A DNA stretch of 64,000 nt from Marinomonas shanghaiensis (GCF_003259175.1 NZ_QGOK01000006.1:62001-126000), one strand, 5' to 3'; numbered from the stretch's first letter, positions 1-9,888 are shown. Translations and numbers: made by a program. Notes: generated by a model from the sequence alone, not told the origin.

Positions 1-483
1 TTCTTCGTCTAGGATTCGACCAATAACATTATCGCCCACAAGATGATGCGCATATTGCATGTGCAGGCATCGAACTTGATCCCAATTGGCAATGCCGCCG
101 ATCCCGAGCTTGTCAAACAGCGGCTTAAAGCCTTTTTCTTCAATGATGGCTTTGTGCTCTGGGCTCATCACGGCCCAGCGTCTTGCGATGTAGTCACGGT
201 GAGAGGCGTGGTGCGCTTCTCGTAGGCTTTCATCGTCTTTGATGCGTTGTTCTAATTCTTTTACCACACCATGGCTTTCTATTTTTGCGAGGGCTTTATC
301 AATCGCTTTGCTAGACAACCAGTACAAGGTAGGGAAAGGTTGGTCGAAGACCCAGGTTTCCATTTCCAGTACTTGTGGGGTGCCGTTAGGGGAATAATGG
401 GCAATGGCGTTGATGCCGCTTGGAGTACGTCCAAGCTGCGCTGTGATGATCTCTAGATCACGCTGAGAAAGTGTGTTGGTCAT
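1..483 (-). CDS. DUF501 family protein (3' end outside window)
   Basis: Translating the minus strand from the ATG at 481-483 gives 161 residues without a stop before the window edge, so the C-terminus is missing. The start (MTNTLSQRDLEIITAQLGR), the FPTLYWLS stretch and the later HRDYIARRW segment match my knowledge of the DUF501 family, whose biochemical role is not known. There is no signal peptide or membrane segment, so it is probably cytoplasmic. The next gene on the same strand, a PilZ-like protein, ends only about 40 bases upstream, so the two may be co-transcribed. Family assignment is fairly sure; function is unknown. Confidence 0.75.
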   Translation of the reverse strand, partial: MTNTLSQRDLEIITAQLGRTPSGINAIAHYSPNGTPQVLEMETWVFDQPFPTLYWLSSKAIDKALAKIESHGVVKELEQRIKDDESLREAHHASHRDYIARRWAVMSPEHKAIIEEKGFKPLFDKLGIGGIANWDQVRCLHMQYAHHLVGDNVIGRILDEE

Positions 484-520
484 AATATCTTATTGAATAG
501 TGTCTTCGTCAAAAGAAGAA

Positions 521-931
521 TTAAATGGTGAACGCGGGAAAACTAGCGGCAAATTTTTGTATCCATTCAGCCGCTGCTTCGTTGTAGTTCAATCGTCGTC
601 CTGCCATTTTTGCCTGGCGTCGATAATGTTCTATCTGAGAGAGCTGTTCTATCATGCGAACACAATAACACTCTTCTTTAGTAGGGAATTCGATGGCGAT
701 ATGGTAACCGTCGGCTTCTTGACGACACCAAGCAATGCGACCAGATACGCAAAAGTTGGGGTCTATTTCTTCCAATGTAATTCTAACCGAGCGTCCAAAA
801 TCGAAAGGACGAAGGGTGACATATGTGATACCGACAAACCCAGCTCTTTCTTCACTGATCGGAGGGAAAGGCTGATCTTCTATTAGCGTAATCTCTAACG
901 GAAGGTCTCTCGGATGTGCAACAAATTCCAT
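521..931 (-). CDS. PilZ-like domain protein
   Basis: A 136-residue soluble protein. The first 75 to 90 residues look like the small beta-barrel of a PilZ domain (segments FVGITYVTLRPF, GRSVRITLEEI, SGRIAWC, YHIAIEF). The C-terminal third is helical and rich in charged residues. PilZ domains bind cyclic di-GMP, usually through an N-terminal RxxxR and a D/NxSxxG motif. I see neither in classical form here, so it may be a non-binding or divergent member that acts by protein contact. It lies just upstream of the DUF501 gene on the same strand. Family call is moderate, ligand binding unproven. Confidence 0.55.
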   Translation of the reverse strand: MEFVAHPRDLPLEITLIEDQPFPPISEERAGFVGITYVTLRPFDFGRSVRITLEEIDPNFCVSGRIAWCRQEADGYHIAIEFPTKEECYCVRMIEQLSQIEHYRRQAKMAGRRLNYNEAAAEWIQKFAASFPAFTI

Positions 932-1131
932 CGCAACAAGCCAGCTACTATTTAGATATTCATGTTATCGGCCAAGAAGGCAGAGTGTTTAAAAAAGAAT
1001 GCGAATTGTACGCTTTTTGCTCTGTCTGTACAGATGAATTTTAAGATGCCTAAATGAAAGTTCATAACCTCTACTTATATGTAAAAAAGTACTGTGTGAC
1101 CTTGTGTCTTTTGCCGCTTTTATTATGGCTT

Positions 1132-2544
1132 TTAGTCTAGTTGCTGTTGGCAGAGTTGGCCCAGTTTTTTTAGGGCAGCATCGGTTTGATTGTCCCAATT
1201 TAGCGCATAGTTTAAGCGAAAATGGTGGTTAAACTGCGCTGTTAAACTAAAGGCCAAACCGGGTAACAGTCCGATTTTATTGTCTAAGGCTTGGGTATAG
1301 AGCGTCATAGCGTCTATTGTGCTTGGTAGCGTGACCCACAACAAAAATCCACCCTGTGGGGTAGAGGTATGGGTGCCTTTAGGAAAGTGCTCCTGAATGA
1401 GCGCTTGGCAACGGATCAAGTTGTCTTGATAGGACTGTCGGGTTTTACGCAAGTGACGGTCGTAAGCACCGTTTTCTAGAAAGTTGGCAATGGCCGTTTG
1501 TGTCAGTGTTGGCACAGCCAGAGATTGCACATACGCGTAGTGTTCTATTTGTGCTTGGAATCGCCCGCCAACTACCCAACCAATACGAAATCCTGGGGCA
1601 ATGCTTTTTGAAAAAGAGCTGCAGTAAATCACGGTATTGTGTTTGTCATCGGCTTTGAGTGATCGTTCCCGTTTGTCTTTGTAACCTAGTTCACCATAGA
1701 CATCGTCTTCAATCAGGGTAAAACCGTATTGAATGGATTGTTGAATAAGGCGCTTTCTGGCTTGTGTGTTGAGCGTCGCACCAATTGGATTTTGATTGTT
1801 GGGGGTCACCACACAGGCTTTTATTTGCCATTCTTTTGCGGCTTCTTCCAGTAAATTTACATCGATACCATGTTGTGCTGAGCAGGGTATTTCTATGGCT
1901 TTTAGATTGAGTACTTCGATAATTTGCAACACGCCATGGTAAGCGGGGCTTTCGATGGCAATGGTGTCCCCGGATTTAGCCACCGCTTGTAAGGACAGCA
2001 TCAAAGCGTTTTGGCAGCCTAGTGTAATGGTGATGTCGTCAGGCTGAAGCTGACAGCCGCTGTCTAACATGCGAATGGCGATCTGGCGGCGAAGGCTTAA
2101 TGAACCAGGGGTGAATTCATAAGCGGCGCATATTTCGGGCTCTAAACGCATGAGACGCCCCACTGAACGTTGTAATTGACGTATGGGGAGAAACGGGCTT
2201 TTGGGAATGGCTGCACCAAATTGAATGATACTTTCGTCTTGTGATACGTGTAATAAACGTCGTAATAAGGCGTGTATGGAGCCATCGTTCTGAGTCGGTT
2301 CGATTTTTGCAGGTTCATTCTGTTGAAGCTGAGTTTCTTGAACAAAATAGCCTTTTTGAGGGCGCGCTTTTATGACGCCTCGGTCTTCTAGCAAACTATA
2401 GGCTTGCAGTACGGTAGCGACGCTAACGTCCATTTGTTTGCTGGATTTTCGCACAGAAGGAATTTTGGCGCCCGGTAAGAAAATCCCCTCATGAACTTGT
2501 TGTTCAATTTGGTTGGCAATTTTTTCGTATAAGGGGCAATCCAT
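1132..2544 (-). CDS. MocR-type GntR/aminotransferase transcriptional regulator
   Basis: A 470-residue protein with an N-terminal GntR winged helix (residues about 5-70, including GAKIPSVRKSSKQ and SVATVLQAYSLLEDRG), a linker, and a class I aminotransferase-like domain from about residue 110 to the end. The pyridoxal phosphate lysine is visible in CSSFSKSIAPGFR, about residue 313. MocR proteins use bound PLP or its adducts to control transcription, often of a neighbouring gene. The open frame extends upstream to 2775, but the family normally begins just before the winged helix, so the ATG at 2544 (MDCPLYEKI) is chosen; the extra 77 residues look like translated intergenic DNA. It is divergent from the chemoreceptor gene. 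Its target is not evident. Confidence 0.88.
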   Translation of the reverse strand: MDCPLYEKIANQIEQQVHEGIFLPGAKIPSVRKSSKQMDVSVATVLQAYSLLEDRGVIKARPQKGYFVQETQLQQNEPAKIEPTQNDGSIHALLRRLLHVSQDESIIQFGAAIPKSPFLPIRQLQRSVGRLMRLEPEICAAYEFTPGSLSLRRQIAIRMLDSGCQLQPDDITITLGCQNALMLSLQAVAKSGDTIAIESPAYHGVLQIIEVLNLKAIEIPCSAQHGIDVNLLEEAAKEWQIKACVVTPNNQNPIGATLNTQARKRLIQQSIQYGFTLIEDDVYGELGYKDKRERSLKADDKHNTVIYCSSFSKSIAPGFRIGWVVGGRFQAQIEHYAYVQSLAVPTLTQTAIANFLENGAYDRHLRKTRQSYQDNLIRCQALIQEHFPKGTHTSTPQGGFLLWVTLPSTIDAMTLYTQALDNKIGLLPGLAFSLTAQFNHHFRLNYALNWDNQTDAALKKLGQLCQQQLD

Positions 2545-2754
2545 AAAGCGCGGGTCGAATAGATAAAGAGAAGGGTAATTTACCAGATTGGTGAGTTGAA
2601 AGAAATCTATGCGGATTTGGCTACGCTCGATTGTGTGCGTTTGGTGTTTACAGGGTGTCGTGAATTGTAAATAAAGTGTTATGGTATTCCTGTATACTTG
2701 GTCAGTTTTGAGTGTGTTAGATAATTTAGGGTACGTTTTTATTAGGGGTCGATT

Positions 2755-4731
2755 ATGTCGTTGTCCGTTATTCAAAGGATTTTATTTGGCTTTGGTGTTT
2801 TGTTGTTACTTCTGTTGTTGATCGCTGCATCGGGTTTTGTTGGCATTCAGAAGATTGAAGACAGATTAAACGTAGTGACTGGAGAAGTTGCGGATATTTC
2901 TTCCATTAGCAATACCCTTAAAGAGGATGTGAGCTTAGCGAACGCGGCCGTTTTACAGTATTTATTGAGTAAGACGCCTGATTCTTTGGAGGATTTATCC
3001 GCACGTTTTGTGAAACATAAACAAGAATTCAGTGATATTTCACAGCAATTGTCCGTGCAATTGAGTGCGCTTCCTCAGATGAAGCAGGCGCTTGACAGTA
3101 TTAATGTCGAAGTGGCGCGTTTTTTTGGTTACACCGATGTGGCTTTTTCGAATCATAAGACCATGTTGGAACTTCAGGCGGTGGTGCCAGATGAAAAGCT
3201 GGATCTTAAAGACGCGATTAATTTTGCAGCGGAAGACTTGGCGATACTGGTGACAGATGGCGATACCTCTGAAATTCAGTTTGCGGCTTCTTATATGCAC
3301 AGCCAAATAGAAAGCCTACAAGTGTCTGTAAATGATTACTTCGATGTACGTAGTTTGGCTAAGATGCAGGAATTACGCGACGCCATGGCGTCTATTATTA
3401 CCAGTTTGAAGGACAAGCAGTCGTACTTGAATGACGACAACATCAAGGGTTTAGTCAGTGAAATAGAAACCAGTGTGATGTCGGACGATGGCGTGGTTGC
3501 AAAATTTTATGAAAATGCACGCCTAACACAAGAATCTGAAGTATTAGCCAAGCAATTATCAGACAGCATGGAGTTGGTAAATGTGTCTGTGCAAAAATTG
3601 CTATCGGAAGCGTCATCAATGGGCAATCAAGCCAAAGCCGAAGCGACGGACGCCGCCTCATTGTCTACCTTGATCATCAGTATTGTCTTGGTGATTTCTA
3701 TTGTGATCGCAGTGCTGGTGGCTCTTTGGGTTAGTCGCAGTATTCGTTTGCCGCTAAAAGAAGTCATGAACGTGCTGGGGAAAATTTCGGATGGCGATTT
3801 CACTCAGCGTAGTGCGGTGAAAACAAAAGATGAATTCGGTGAGTTGTCCTCTTGGGTCAACAGTCTCGTTGCTAAGTTGCAAAGTGTTATGATGGAAATC
3901 GATCAGGCTTCCAACAAAGTCGCGGATTCTGCCGGTAATAACGTTCGTTTAGCAAGTGATTCAAAACGCTTGATGGTTACTCAAAATGAGCGAACAACCG
4001 AGGTGGCATCGTCTATGTCAGAAATGGTGGCCACGGTGGATCAGGTGGCGAAAAGCTCGGAAGTTATTTTGCATCAAATCCAGTCAGTGGACCAAAGAGC
4101 CAATCAAAATCGTGACCAAATGGATGCGAGCATCGAGAAAATTGAATGCCTTCTTGAACAGATAGAAGCGTCGACGGTGGTCGTGAATCAGTTGGATGAG
4201 CATTCGAAAAGTATCGATCGGATTTTAGATGTCATTCAGGAAATTGCGGAGCAGACTAATTTGTTGGCGCTCAATGCCGCAATAGAAGCGGCTCGTGCTG
4301 GCGAGCAGGGGCGTGGCTTTGCCGTGGTTGCTGATGAGGTTCGTACTTTGGCGACACGGACTCACCATTCAACTGAAGAAATACAGCAAGTGATTATCCA
4401 GCTACAACAAGGCGTAACGAAAACGGTCGGCAGCATGGAAACCAGCCGTCAAAGTGCCAATTCCAGTGTTGAGGAAGTACGTTCAGTTGGGGTGTCGTTG
4501 GCCGAATTGCAAAGCAGCATGGCAGAGATTCGAGATTTAAGTACCCAAATCGCTACCGCTGCGGAAGAGCAGTCTGCGGTTGCTCAAGAGATTAAACAGA
4601 ATGTGTTAGACATATCGGTTATGTCTGAGCAAGCCTCTTTAGGGGCGGATCAAAGTGAGAGAGACAGTCAGGGGTTGTCCAAGTTAGCTTCTCATCAAAA
4701 AGACTTACTCAGTCAATTTAAGATTGTTTGA
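2755..4731 (+). CDS. Methyl-accepting chemotaxis protein with long periplasmic sensor
   Basis: A 658-residue transmembrane chemoreceptor. TM1 is at about residues 7-29, a mostly helical periplasmic sensor occupies about 30-300, TM2 is at about 303-325, and a HAMP domain follows to about 380. The cytoplasmic signalling domain contains the conserved hairpin tip ([20 protein letters not shown]) near residues 495-535. The sensor is large and helix-rich; its ligand cannot be told from sequence. It would signal through CheW/CheA to the flagellar motor. The ATG at 2755 follows a reasonable ribosome site (AGGGG). It is divergent from the MocR gene and ends 62 bases before the peroxiredoxin start. Confidence 0.92.
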   Translation: MSLSVIQRILFGFGVLLLLLLLIAASGFVGIQKIEDRLNVVTGEVADISSISNTLKEDVSLANAAVLQYLLSKTPDSLEDLSARFVKHKQEFSDISQQLSVQLSALPQMKQALDSINVEVARFFGYTDVAFSNHKTMLELQAVVPDEKLDLKDAINFAAEDLAILVTDGDTSEIQFAASYMHSQIESLQVSVNDYFDVRSLAKMQELRDAMASIITSLKDKQSYLNDDNIKGLVSEIETSVMSDDGVVAKFYENARLTQESEVLAKQLSDSMELVNVSVQKLLSEASSMGNQAKAEATDAASLSTLIISIVLVISIVIAVLVALWVSRSIRLPLKEVMNVLGKISDGDFTQRSAVKTKDEFGELSSWVNSLVAKLQSVMMEIDQASNKVADSAGNNVRLASDSKRLMVTQNERTTEVASSMSEMVATVDQVAKSSEVILHQIQSVDQRANQNRDQMDASIEKIECLLEQIEASTVVVNQLDEHSKSIDRILDVIQEIAEQTNLLALNAAIEAARAGEQGRGFAVVADEVRTLATRTHHSTEEIQQVIIQLQQGVTKTVGSMETSRQSANSSVEEVRSVGVSLAELQSSMAEIRDLSTQIATAAEEQSAVAQEIKQNVLDISVMSEQASLGADQSERDSQGLSKLASHQKDLLSQFKIV

Positions 4732-4793
4732 TGGTGTTTTTTAGATAGGTTGCGTTAATATTGAGGTATCTTAATTCTCTGGAGATAAAGTCT

Positions 4794-5273
4794 ATGTCGA
4801 TTCTTGTTGGTGATATGTTGCCTCATGGTACGTTTCAAGTAATGGGAGAAGAAGGTCCTGAAACCCTTGATGTGATCGAATTCTTTGCGGGGAAAACCGT
4901 GTTGATGTTTGCTGTACCGGGCGCCTTTACTCCAACGTGCAGTGCCAGCCATTTACCTGGCTTTGTGGTGCATTATGATGCGTTAAAAGAGAAAGGGATA
5001 GACGACATTGTGTGCCTCTCTGTGAATGATGTTTTCGTGATGAATGCTTGGGGGAAAGCGAATAATGCCGAGCATCTTATTATGGCCGCTGATGGTTTGG
5101 CTGAGTTTACCTGCTCTATGGGATTAGAACTGGACATCTCTGCGGCGAAAATGGGCATTCGCAGTCGTCGTTACGCCATGTTGGTATCAAATGGTATCGT
5201 TCAACAGCTTTGGTTGGACGCCCCAGGAGAATATAAAGTGAGTTCTGCTGAGTATGTTTTGTCTCAGCTATAA
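4794..5273 (+). CDS. Peroxiredoxin, Prx5-type
   Basis: A 159-residue cytoplasmic thiol peroxidase that reduces hydrogen peroxide and organic hydroperoxides. The peroxidatic cysteine is Cys49 in PGAFTPTCSASHLPGF, the Prx5 signature (PGAFTPTCS). The downstream CLSVNDVFVMNAWGK and SRRYAMLV segments also fit the family. The frame is open further upstream, but the ATG at 4794 follows a clear ribosome site (CTGGAG) and gives the usual family length. There is no fused glutaredoxin domain, so the reductant is supplied elsewhere. A strong hairpin terminator follows immediately. Confidence 0.93.
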   Translation: MSILVGDMLPHGTFQVMGEEGPETLDVIEFFAGKTVLMFAVPGAFTPTCSASHLPGFVVHYDALKEKGIDDIVCLSVNDVFVMNAWGKANNAEHLIMAADGLAEFTCSMGLELDISAAKMGIRSRRYAMLVSNGIVQQLWLDAPGEYKVSSAEYVLSQL

Positions 5274-5304
5274 CATGACGGATTAACTTCTTTGAATAAT
5301 CATA

Positions 5305-5332
5305 AAAAACGACGCTGTGTGCGTCGTTTTTT
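5305..5332. terminator. Rho-independent terminator, bidirectional
   Basis: The perfect inverted repeat AAAAAACGACGC / GCGTCGTTTTTT has a 4-base loop and A and T tracts on both sides. It lies between the converging peroxiredoxin gene and the TRAP operon and can serve both. Confidence 0.9.
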
Positions 5333-5369
5333 GTCTCTGATTTTACTGGTTTATGATTGTCAGGCAGTA

Positions 5370-6638
5370 TTAGTAGCCAAACAGCTGAGGTAAAAAGGTA
5401 ACGGTAGTCGGGACAAAGGTGATTAATATTAGCACCGCTAATTCCACTAAAAAGAGTGGCATGATTTGTCTGGAAATCGCTGCGATGCCGACATTCGCAA
5501 TCGAATTGGACACGAACAAACAGATTCCCATTGGCGGTGTGACTAGCCCGATCATCAGGTTAAAAATCACCACGATACCAAAATGCACAGGATCGATACC
5601 AAGGCTCATGGCGATAGGGTGAAGGATCGGAAGCAATATCAGCATGGCCGCTATCCCTTCAAGAAAGAGACCAACAATCAATAAAATCACGTTCACTAGG
5701 ATTAAGAACATCCACGGGCTGGAAACATGCTCAAGTACCATTTGACTCACCGTTTGCGGCACCCTGGAAAAGGTGAGTAACCAGTTTGCAGCAGCGACGA
5801 CGGCAATCACGATCAGTATCACAGAAGAGTCACGCATGGCTCGAATAAAAATGCGTGGAAGGTCCGATACTTTTAAGCTTTTTAGAATAAACATGCCTGC
5901 AAGTAAGGCGTAAGCAGCGGCAAAAGCGGCGGCTTCTGTTGGTGTTACAATGCCCGTTAGAATTGAGCCAACAATAAAAACCGGCATAAAAAGCGGAATC
6001 CACGCATCAACGAAGGCTTTCCAGCGTTCTCCCATAGAGAGTTTGGCTTTGAGTGGTGCGTAATGACCGGCGAAAAAATAAACGTAAATAGACAGGCCCA
6101 CGGCCAAAAAAAGCCCTGGTGTGACCCCTGCGAGGAACAGAGCAGGGACAGAAACACCGGTGGTGATCAAAGCATAAATAATCACGGGAATGCTCGGTGG
6201 AATCATTGGCCCAATAACAGACGATGCCGCGGTGAGTGCCGCAGCAAAAGCACGTGGGTAGCCTTCTTTTTCCATGGTTGGAATAAATACACGTCCAAGA
6301 GCGGATGTGTCGGCAACAGCGGAACCAGACAAGCCTGCAAAAATCACCGATGCCCAGATGTTCACATGAGCAAGGCCCGCTTTCAAATGACCAACCAGCG
6401 CGTTAGCAAAATTAATAATACGACTAGTAATGCCGCTTTCGTTCATCAATTCACCGGCTAGAACAAACAGAGGGATCGCCAAAATAGAAAAGGAATCCAA
6501 ACCACTGAAAATACGCTGAGCGACCAAACTAATGTTAAAGGGTAAGGTATAAACATGGCCAACAACGCCGAGTAAAATAGCAAAAGCGATAGGGCTACCA
6601 ATCACTAAAAGAACAATAAGAATCCCGATACCTAACAT
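5370..6638 (-). CDS. dctM: TRAP transporter large permease (DctM family)
   Basis: A 422-residue integral membrane protein with about 12 hydrophobic segments, of the DctM/SiaM type. It moves the substrate delivered by the periplasmic protein using a sodium or proton gradient. Typical segments include FAGLSGSAVADTSALG, which is strongly conserved in DctM proteins, and the GVVTPTEAAA-like GIVTPTEAAAFAAAYALL near the middle. The small permease ends 2 bases upstream and the binding protein lies before it, giving a classical dctP-Q-M operon transcribed away from ligJ. The substrate is not known; the position beside the protocatechuate genes suggests an aromatic acid, quinate/shikimate or a related acid, which is inference only. 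Confidence 0.93.
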   Translation of the reverse strand: MLGIGILIVLLVIGSPIAFAILLGVVGHVYTLPFNISLVAQRIFSGLDSFSILAIPLFVLAGELMNESGITSRIINFANALVGHLKAGLAHVNIWASVIFAGLSGSAVADTSALGRVFIPTMEKEGYPRAFAAALTAASSVIGPMIPPSIPVIIYALITTGVSVPALFLAGVTPGLFLAVGLSIYVYFFAGHYAPLKAKLSMGERWKAFVDAWIPLFMPVFIVGSILTGIVTPTEAAAFAAAYALLAGMFILKSLKVSDLPRIFIRAMRDSSVILIVIAVVAAANWLLTFSRVPQTVSQMVLEHVSSPWMFLILVNVILLIVGLFLEGIAAMLILLPILHPIAMSLGIDPVHFGIVVIFNLMIGLVTPPMGICLFVSNSIANVGIAAISRQIMPLFLVELAVLILITFVPTTVTFLPQLFGY

Positions 6639-6640
6639 GA

Positions 6641-7114
6641 TTATTGTCCTTCCGATACGGTTTTAGGTTGGATATATTGAGTCAGTCTGATGAGTGCTGC
6701 GAGTACCAAGCATACGCCGCCAATGACCATTGCTACTTGAAAGTAATACATTTGAATGCCTGTACCGGGCGCTTCTATCGCGCCGCGTTTCATCATGAAT
6801 AAATAACCGGAATAGGCAATTACCCCACCACTTATTAGCGCGATGATGTCGGAAATAAAGTGCAGTAAATGACGAATTTTGGCGGACACCATGTCCTCTA
6901 GAAAGGTAAAGCGAATATGAATGCCTTCTAAGTAGCACAATGCCATGCCAAACATGGTGCCGTAGATCATGGCATATTTCGCGACTTCTTCACTCCATTG
7001 AATGGGGGCGTTAAATAGGTAACGACTCAGGCTACTGACTAACACAACGCCAAAAATAACCAATAGAGAGGAGCCAGTTAAAATAGCAAGAATTTTTTTA
7101 TAGAGGCGCTTCAT
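6641..7114 (-). CDS. dctQ: TRAP transporter small permease (DctQ family)
   Basis: A 157-residue protein with four hydrophobic helices, as expected for DctQ, the partner that holds the large permease and contacts the binding protein. The conserved RYLFNAPIQWSEEVAKYAM segment is present. The frame is open to 7186, but the ATG at 7114 (MKRLYKK) has a ribosome site (GGAAAG) and gives the usual length; the upstream extension reads as intergenic sequence. It is the middle gene of the dctPQM operon. Confidence 0.9.
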   Translation of the reverse strand: MKRLYKKILAILTGSSLLVIFGVVLVSSLSRYLFNAPIQWSEEVAKYAMIYGTMFGMALCYLEGIHIRFTFLEDMVSAKIRHLLHFISDIIALISGGVIAYSGYLFMMKRGAIEAPGTGIQMYYFQVAMVIGGVCLVLAALIRLTQYIQPKTVSEGQ

Positions 7115-7192
7115 GGTGAGCTTTCCGAGTGATGACAAAGGGCAGATAACCAAAAGCCAGTGCTTTTGGTTATCTGGTTTCAACATATAAAC

Positions 7193-8206
7193 TTATTGCG
7201 AGTTGCTAACGACTTGTACCGACATTTGAACACGTTCAATCCATTCTGGCTGCACTTCGCCTTTCAACCAGTTGATAACAGCAGGCTGCGCTACTTCACG
7301 GAACTTAGCCATTTGATCGGGCGTTGGTGTGGTGATTTGCATGCCATTTGCAGCAAGCGATTTTAAGCCTTTTGCTGAGTTAAATTGCTGAACGGCACGG
7401 CCTAACACGCCCGCAACTTTTGCCGCTCTGTCAATGATGGCGCGATCTTCATCGCTTAAAGATTGATACACATCTTCATTGATTAATAAGAAGTCAGTGC
7501 CGTAAACGTGACCGTCTAACGTCAGGTATTTTTGGAACTCATAGAATTTGTTTGCTTCGATAACACTGACAGGGTTTTCTTGTCCGTCAACGACGCCAGT
7601 GGTTAACGCCGATGGGACTTCAGGCCATGCAATCGGGGTAGGCTCTGCGCCCATGGCTTTTACCATTTCCACGTATAAAGGCAGAGTTTGAACGCGAATT
7701 TTTAAACCACTCAAATCTTTTGGTTCTGCCACAGGACGTTTCGAGTTGGTGAAGTTACGGAAGCCCGTTTCACCATAGGCAAGAGTACGTAGTCCGCTTG
7801 CTTTTAAGCAATGCTCAGACAAGGCTTTACCAAATTCACCGTCCAGAACTTCCCAGGCCACAGGCGCCGATGGAAACAGATAAGGAATCTCAAGCACCGC
7901 GGCTTCTTTACACACTTTAGCGAAGGCGCCAGACACCATGGCCATACTCAATGTGCCTTCTTGAGTCGATTGTACAAGGTCTGTTTCACCGCCAAGTTGA
8001 CCAGAAGGGTAGACATTGACTTCAATGCGGCCACCGGATTCGGCTTCTACTAGGTTTTTGAAGACTTCTGTTGCCGCGCCTTTTTTGGACGTTGTCCAAT
8101 CTTGAGGATCAACATGACCAATGGTTAACGTTAGATCTGCTGCGCTTACACTACTGACTGCGCCAGCGGCCAGTAAACCAAGAGTGATTTTTTTTGTTAG
8201 ATTCAT
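7193..8206 (-). CDS. dctP: TRAP transporter substrate-binding protein (DctP family)
   Basis: A 337-residue periplasmic solute-binding protein. The first 22 or so residues form a signal peptide (MNLTKKITLGLLAAGAVSS, with cleavage after VSA). The mature part has DctP landmarks: GGETDLVQSTQEGTLSM, GLKIRVQTLPLYVEMVKAMG with the conserved arginine that binds a substrate carboxylate, and GQENPVSVIEANKFYE. The ligand is therefore probably an organic acid. It is the first gene of the operon, and its start faces ligJ across 674 bases, so the two operons may respond to the same signal. Confidence 0.93.
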   Translation of the reverse strand: MNLTKKITLGLLAAGAVSSVSAADLTLTIGHVDPQDWTTSKKGAATEVFKNLVEAESGGRIEVNVYPSGQLGGETDLVQSTQEGTLSMAMVSGAFAKVCKEAAVLEIPYLFPSAPVAWEVLDGEFGKALSEHCLKASGLRTLAYGETGFRNFTNSKRPVAEPKDLSGLKIRVQTLPLYVEMVKAMGAEPTPIAWPEVPSALTTGVVDGQENPVSVIEANKFYEFQKYLTLDGHVYGTDFLLINEDVYQSLSDEDRAIIDRAAKVAGVLGRAVQQFNSAKGLKSLAANGMQITTPTPDQMAKFREVAQPAVINWLKGEVQPEWIERVQMSVQVVSNSQ

Positions 8207-8880
8207 TTTTACGTCTCCAAGCTTAGGATCTCGAGTATCCCAATCGTATTATTTTTGTATTTTCTACCTGACTTCTTAATTCGGTAGGCTGTTCGGTATG
8301 GCTGATTTAACATGGTTAAGCACTTAAATAATATAGGATCATTTTAAAAGTACCCTATATTTTTTCTTTCAGTCGCACAACGTCCATGACGTTACTTAGG
8401 TTTGGATCTCTATTCTGGGGTTGGGCTGTTGTCGACCTAGTTTGCTGAGCTAAGTATCCAAAATGTCGTAAATTTTATATTTTTAGAAATGAATTTTTAA
8501 TACCTGTTGTATATCAAAAAAGGAATACGAAGTTCATATCAAAACGATTTTTTCCAAAAAAACCATATATATCAAACGCATAATGTGGTTTTTTTATCAA
8601 TCTAAGTGAGAAGTAGAAAAGATAGGAGCAAAATAATTCGCTTAAATGAATGAGCGTTTGTCTTGTTTTAGAAGTGAGCTATCTCAAAATGCAATACCCT
8701 TTCGGCTAAATTGAAATAGCCAACTTGTCTGTAGATAAAGAATACTCTTAAGCAATTATCATCGAATGACTGTACAAATATAGCGGGTAAGCGACAGACA
8801 ACGTTGGCGTTTACGCTTTTATTTTGCAGTGATTATCTTCCATAAAAACAGCGTCTTAAATAAGAATAGAGAGAAGCAAC
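8207..8880. promoter_or_regulatory. Divergent control region between dctPQM and ligJ operons
   Basis: 674 bases without a credible gene, unusually long for this compact region and very A+T-rich between about 8460 and 8600. Three copies of ATATCAAA lie at 8511-8518, 8536-8543 and 8569-8576, spaced 25 and 33 bases. The first belongs to a longer motif also seen elsewhere in the region. A ribosome site (AGAGAAG) precedes ligJ. I cannot place -10/-35 boxes with confidence. Confidence 0.55.
8510..8528. promoter_or_regulatory. Putative regulator site, copy A of a shared motif
   Basis: TATATCAAAAAAGGAATAC reads on the other strand as GTATTCC, six T, GATATA. Closely similar sequences lie at 23331-23349, 24893-24907 and 30261-30278, all in intergenic DNA of the same catabolic region. 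The imperfect dyad with an A/T-rich centre fits a LysR-type operator. Which of the local regulators would bind is unknown. Confidence 0.4.
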
Positions 8881-9888
8881 ATGATTATAGATTGCCATGG
8901 ACACTATACAACCACGCCACCGGGTGTGGGAGAATACCGCGATAAACAAAAAGCACAAGTGGCGAAAGACCCTGCTTTTGTGGGAGAAAAAGGCAAAGTA
9001 GTGGTGTCAGATGACGAGATTCGCGACAGCATTATTAATAACCAGTTACGTTTACAGCAAGAGCGCGGCACCGATTTAACGATTTTCTCTCCTCGTGCCA
9101 GCTGGATGGGGCACCATATTGGTAATGAATACACTAGCCAGTATTGGACAGAGCATCAGAACGACCTTATTCGCCGCGTGTGTGACCTTTTTCCTGAAAA
9201 CTTTGCGCCTGTCGCACAATTGCCACAATCTCCTGGTGTTGATCCTGGTAAGTCAGTTGCTGAGATCGTGCGTACTGTCGAAGAAATGGGCTTTATCGGT
9301 ATTAACCTGAACCCTGATCCAAGTGGTGGTTACTGGCAAGACAAGTCTTTGGCGGATCGTTCTTTCTATCCTATCTATGAAAAAATGTGCGAATACGACA
9401 TCCCTGCGATGATCCACGTGAGTGCCGCTTGTAATGATTGTTTCCACACCACGGGATCGCATTACCTTGGCGCTGACACAACAGGCTTCCAACAATTGAT
9501 GATGTCGGATGTGTTTAAAGATTTCCCAGATCTAAAAATTATTATTCCTCATGGTGGTGGCGCTGTGCCTTATCACTGGGGACGGTTCCGTGGTATGGCG
9601 CAAGATCAAGGCTTTGATTTGGCTGAACGCGTTCTCAACAATATTTATTTTGATACCTGTGTTTATCATCAGCGCGGTATCGATCTATTACTCGACATTA
9701 TTCCAACGAAGAACATCTTGTTTGCTTCTGAAATGATCGGCGCAGTACGTGGTATTGATCCTGAAACCGGCCATTATTTTGATGACACGAAACGTTACAT
9801 CGATAACAACACTGTGTTATCCGCTGAGCAAAAACAAGCTATCTTTGAAGGGAATGCTCGTCGCGTCTTTTCAAGATTAAAAGCCTAA
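8881..9888 (+). CDS. ligJ: 4-oxalomesaconate hydratase
   Basis: A 335-residue amidohydrolase-superfamily enzyme that hydrates 4-oxalomesaconate to 4-carboxy-4-hydroxy-2-oxoadipate in the 4,5-cleavage pathway of protocatechuate (and gallate). The metal-binding start IIDCHGHYT (His6, His8), the TIFSPRAS segment, [26 protein letters not shown] and [19 protein letters not shown] match what I know of Sphingobium LigJ along the whole length. It is the first gene of a six-gene operon ending with ligAB, with ligK 25 bases downstream. The start has a good ribosome site. Cytoplasmic. Confidence 0.95.
   Translation: MIIDCHGHYTTTPPGVGEYRDKQKAQVAKDPAFVGEKGKVVVSDDEIRDSIINNQLRLQQERGTDLTIFSPRASWMGHHIGNEYTSQYWTEHQNDLIRRVCDLFPENFAPVAQLPQSPGVDPGKSVAEIVRTVEEMGFIGINLNPDPSGGYWQDKSLADRSFYPIYEKMCEYDIPAMIHVSAACNDCFHTTGSHYLGADTTGFQQLMMSDVFKDFPDLKIIIPHGGGAVPYHWGRFRGMAQDQGFDLAERVLNNIYFDTCVYHQRGIDLLLDIIPTKNILFASEMIGAVRGIDPETGHYFDDTKRYIDNNTVLSAEQKQAIFEGNARRVFSRLKA

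Noticed and set aside
500..886. 128-residue open frame on the plus strand
   Set aside because: It lies opposite the PilZ-like gene, has no family resemblance and cysteine/phenylalanine-rich composition typical of an antisense shadow.
2545..2775. Extension of the MocR frame upstream of the chosen start
   Set aside because: The extra 77 residues have no domain, and MocR proteins begin near MDCPLYEK; the stretch is the divergent promoter region.
6063..6461. 132-residue plus-strand frame opposite dctM
   Set aside because: Antisense to a clear membrane permease; the composition is that of a reverse reading of helix codons.
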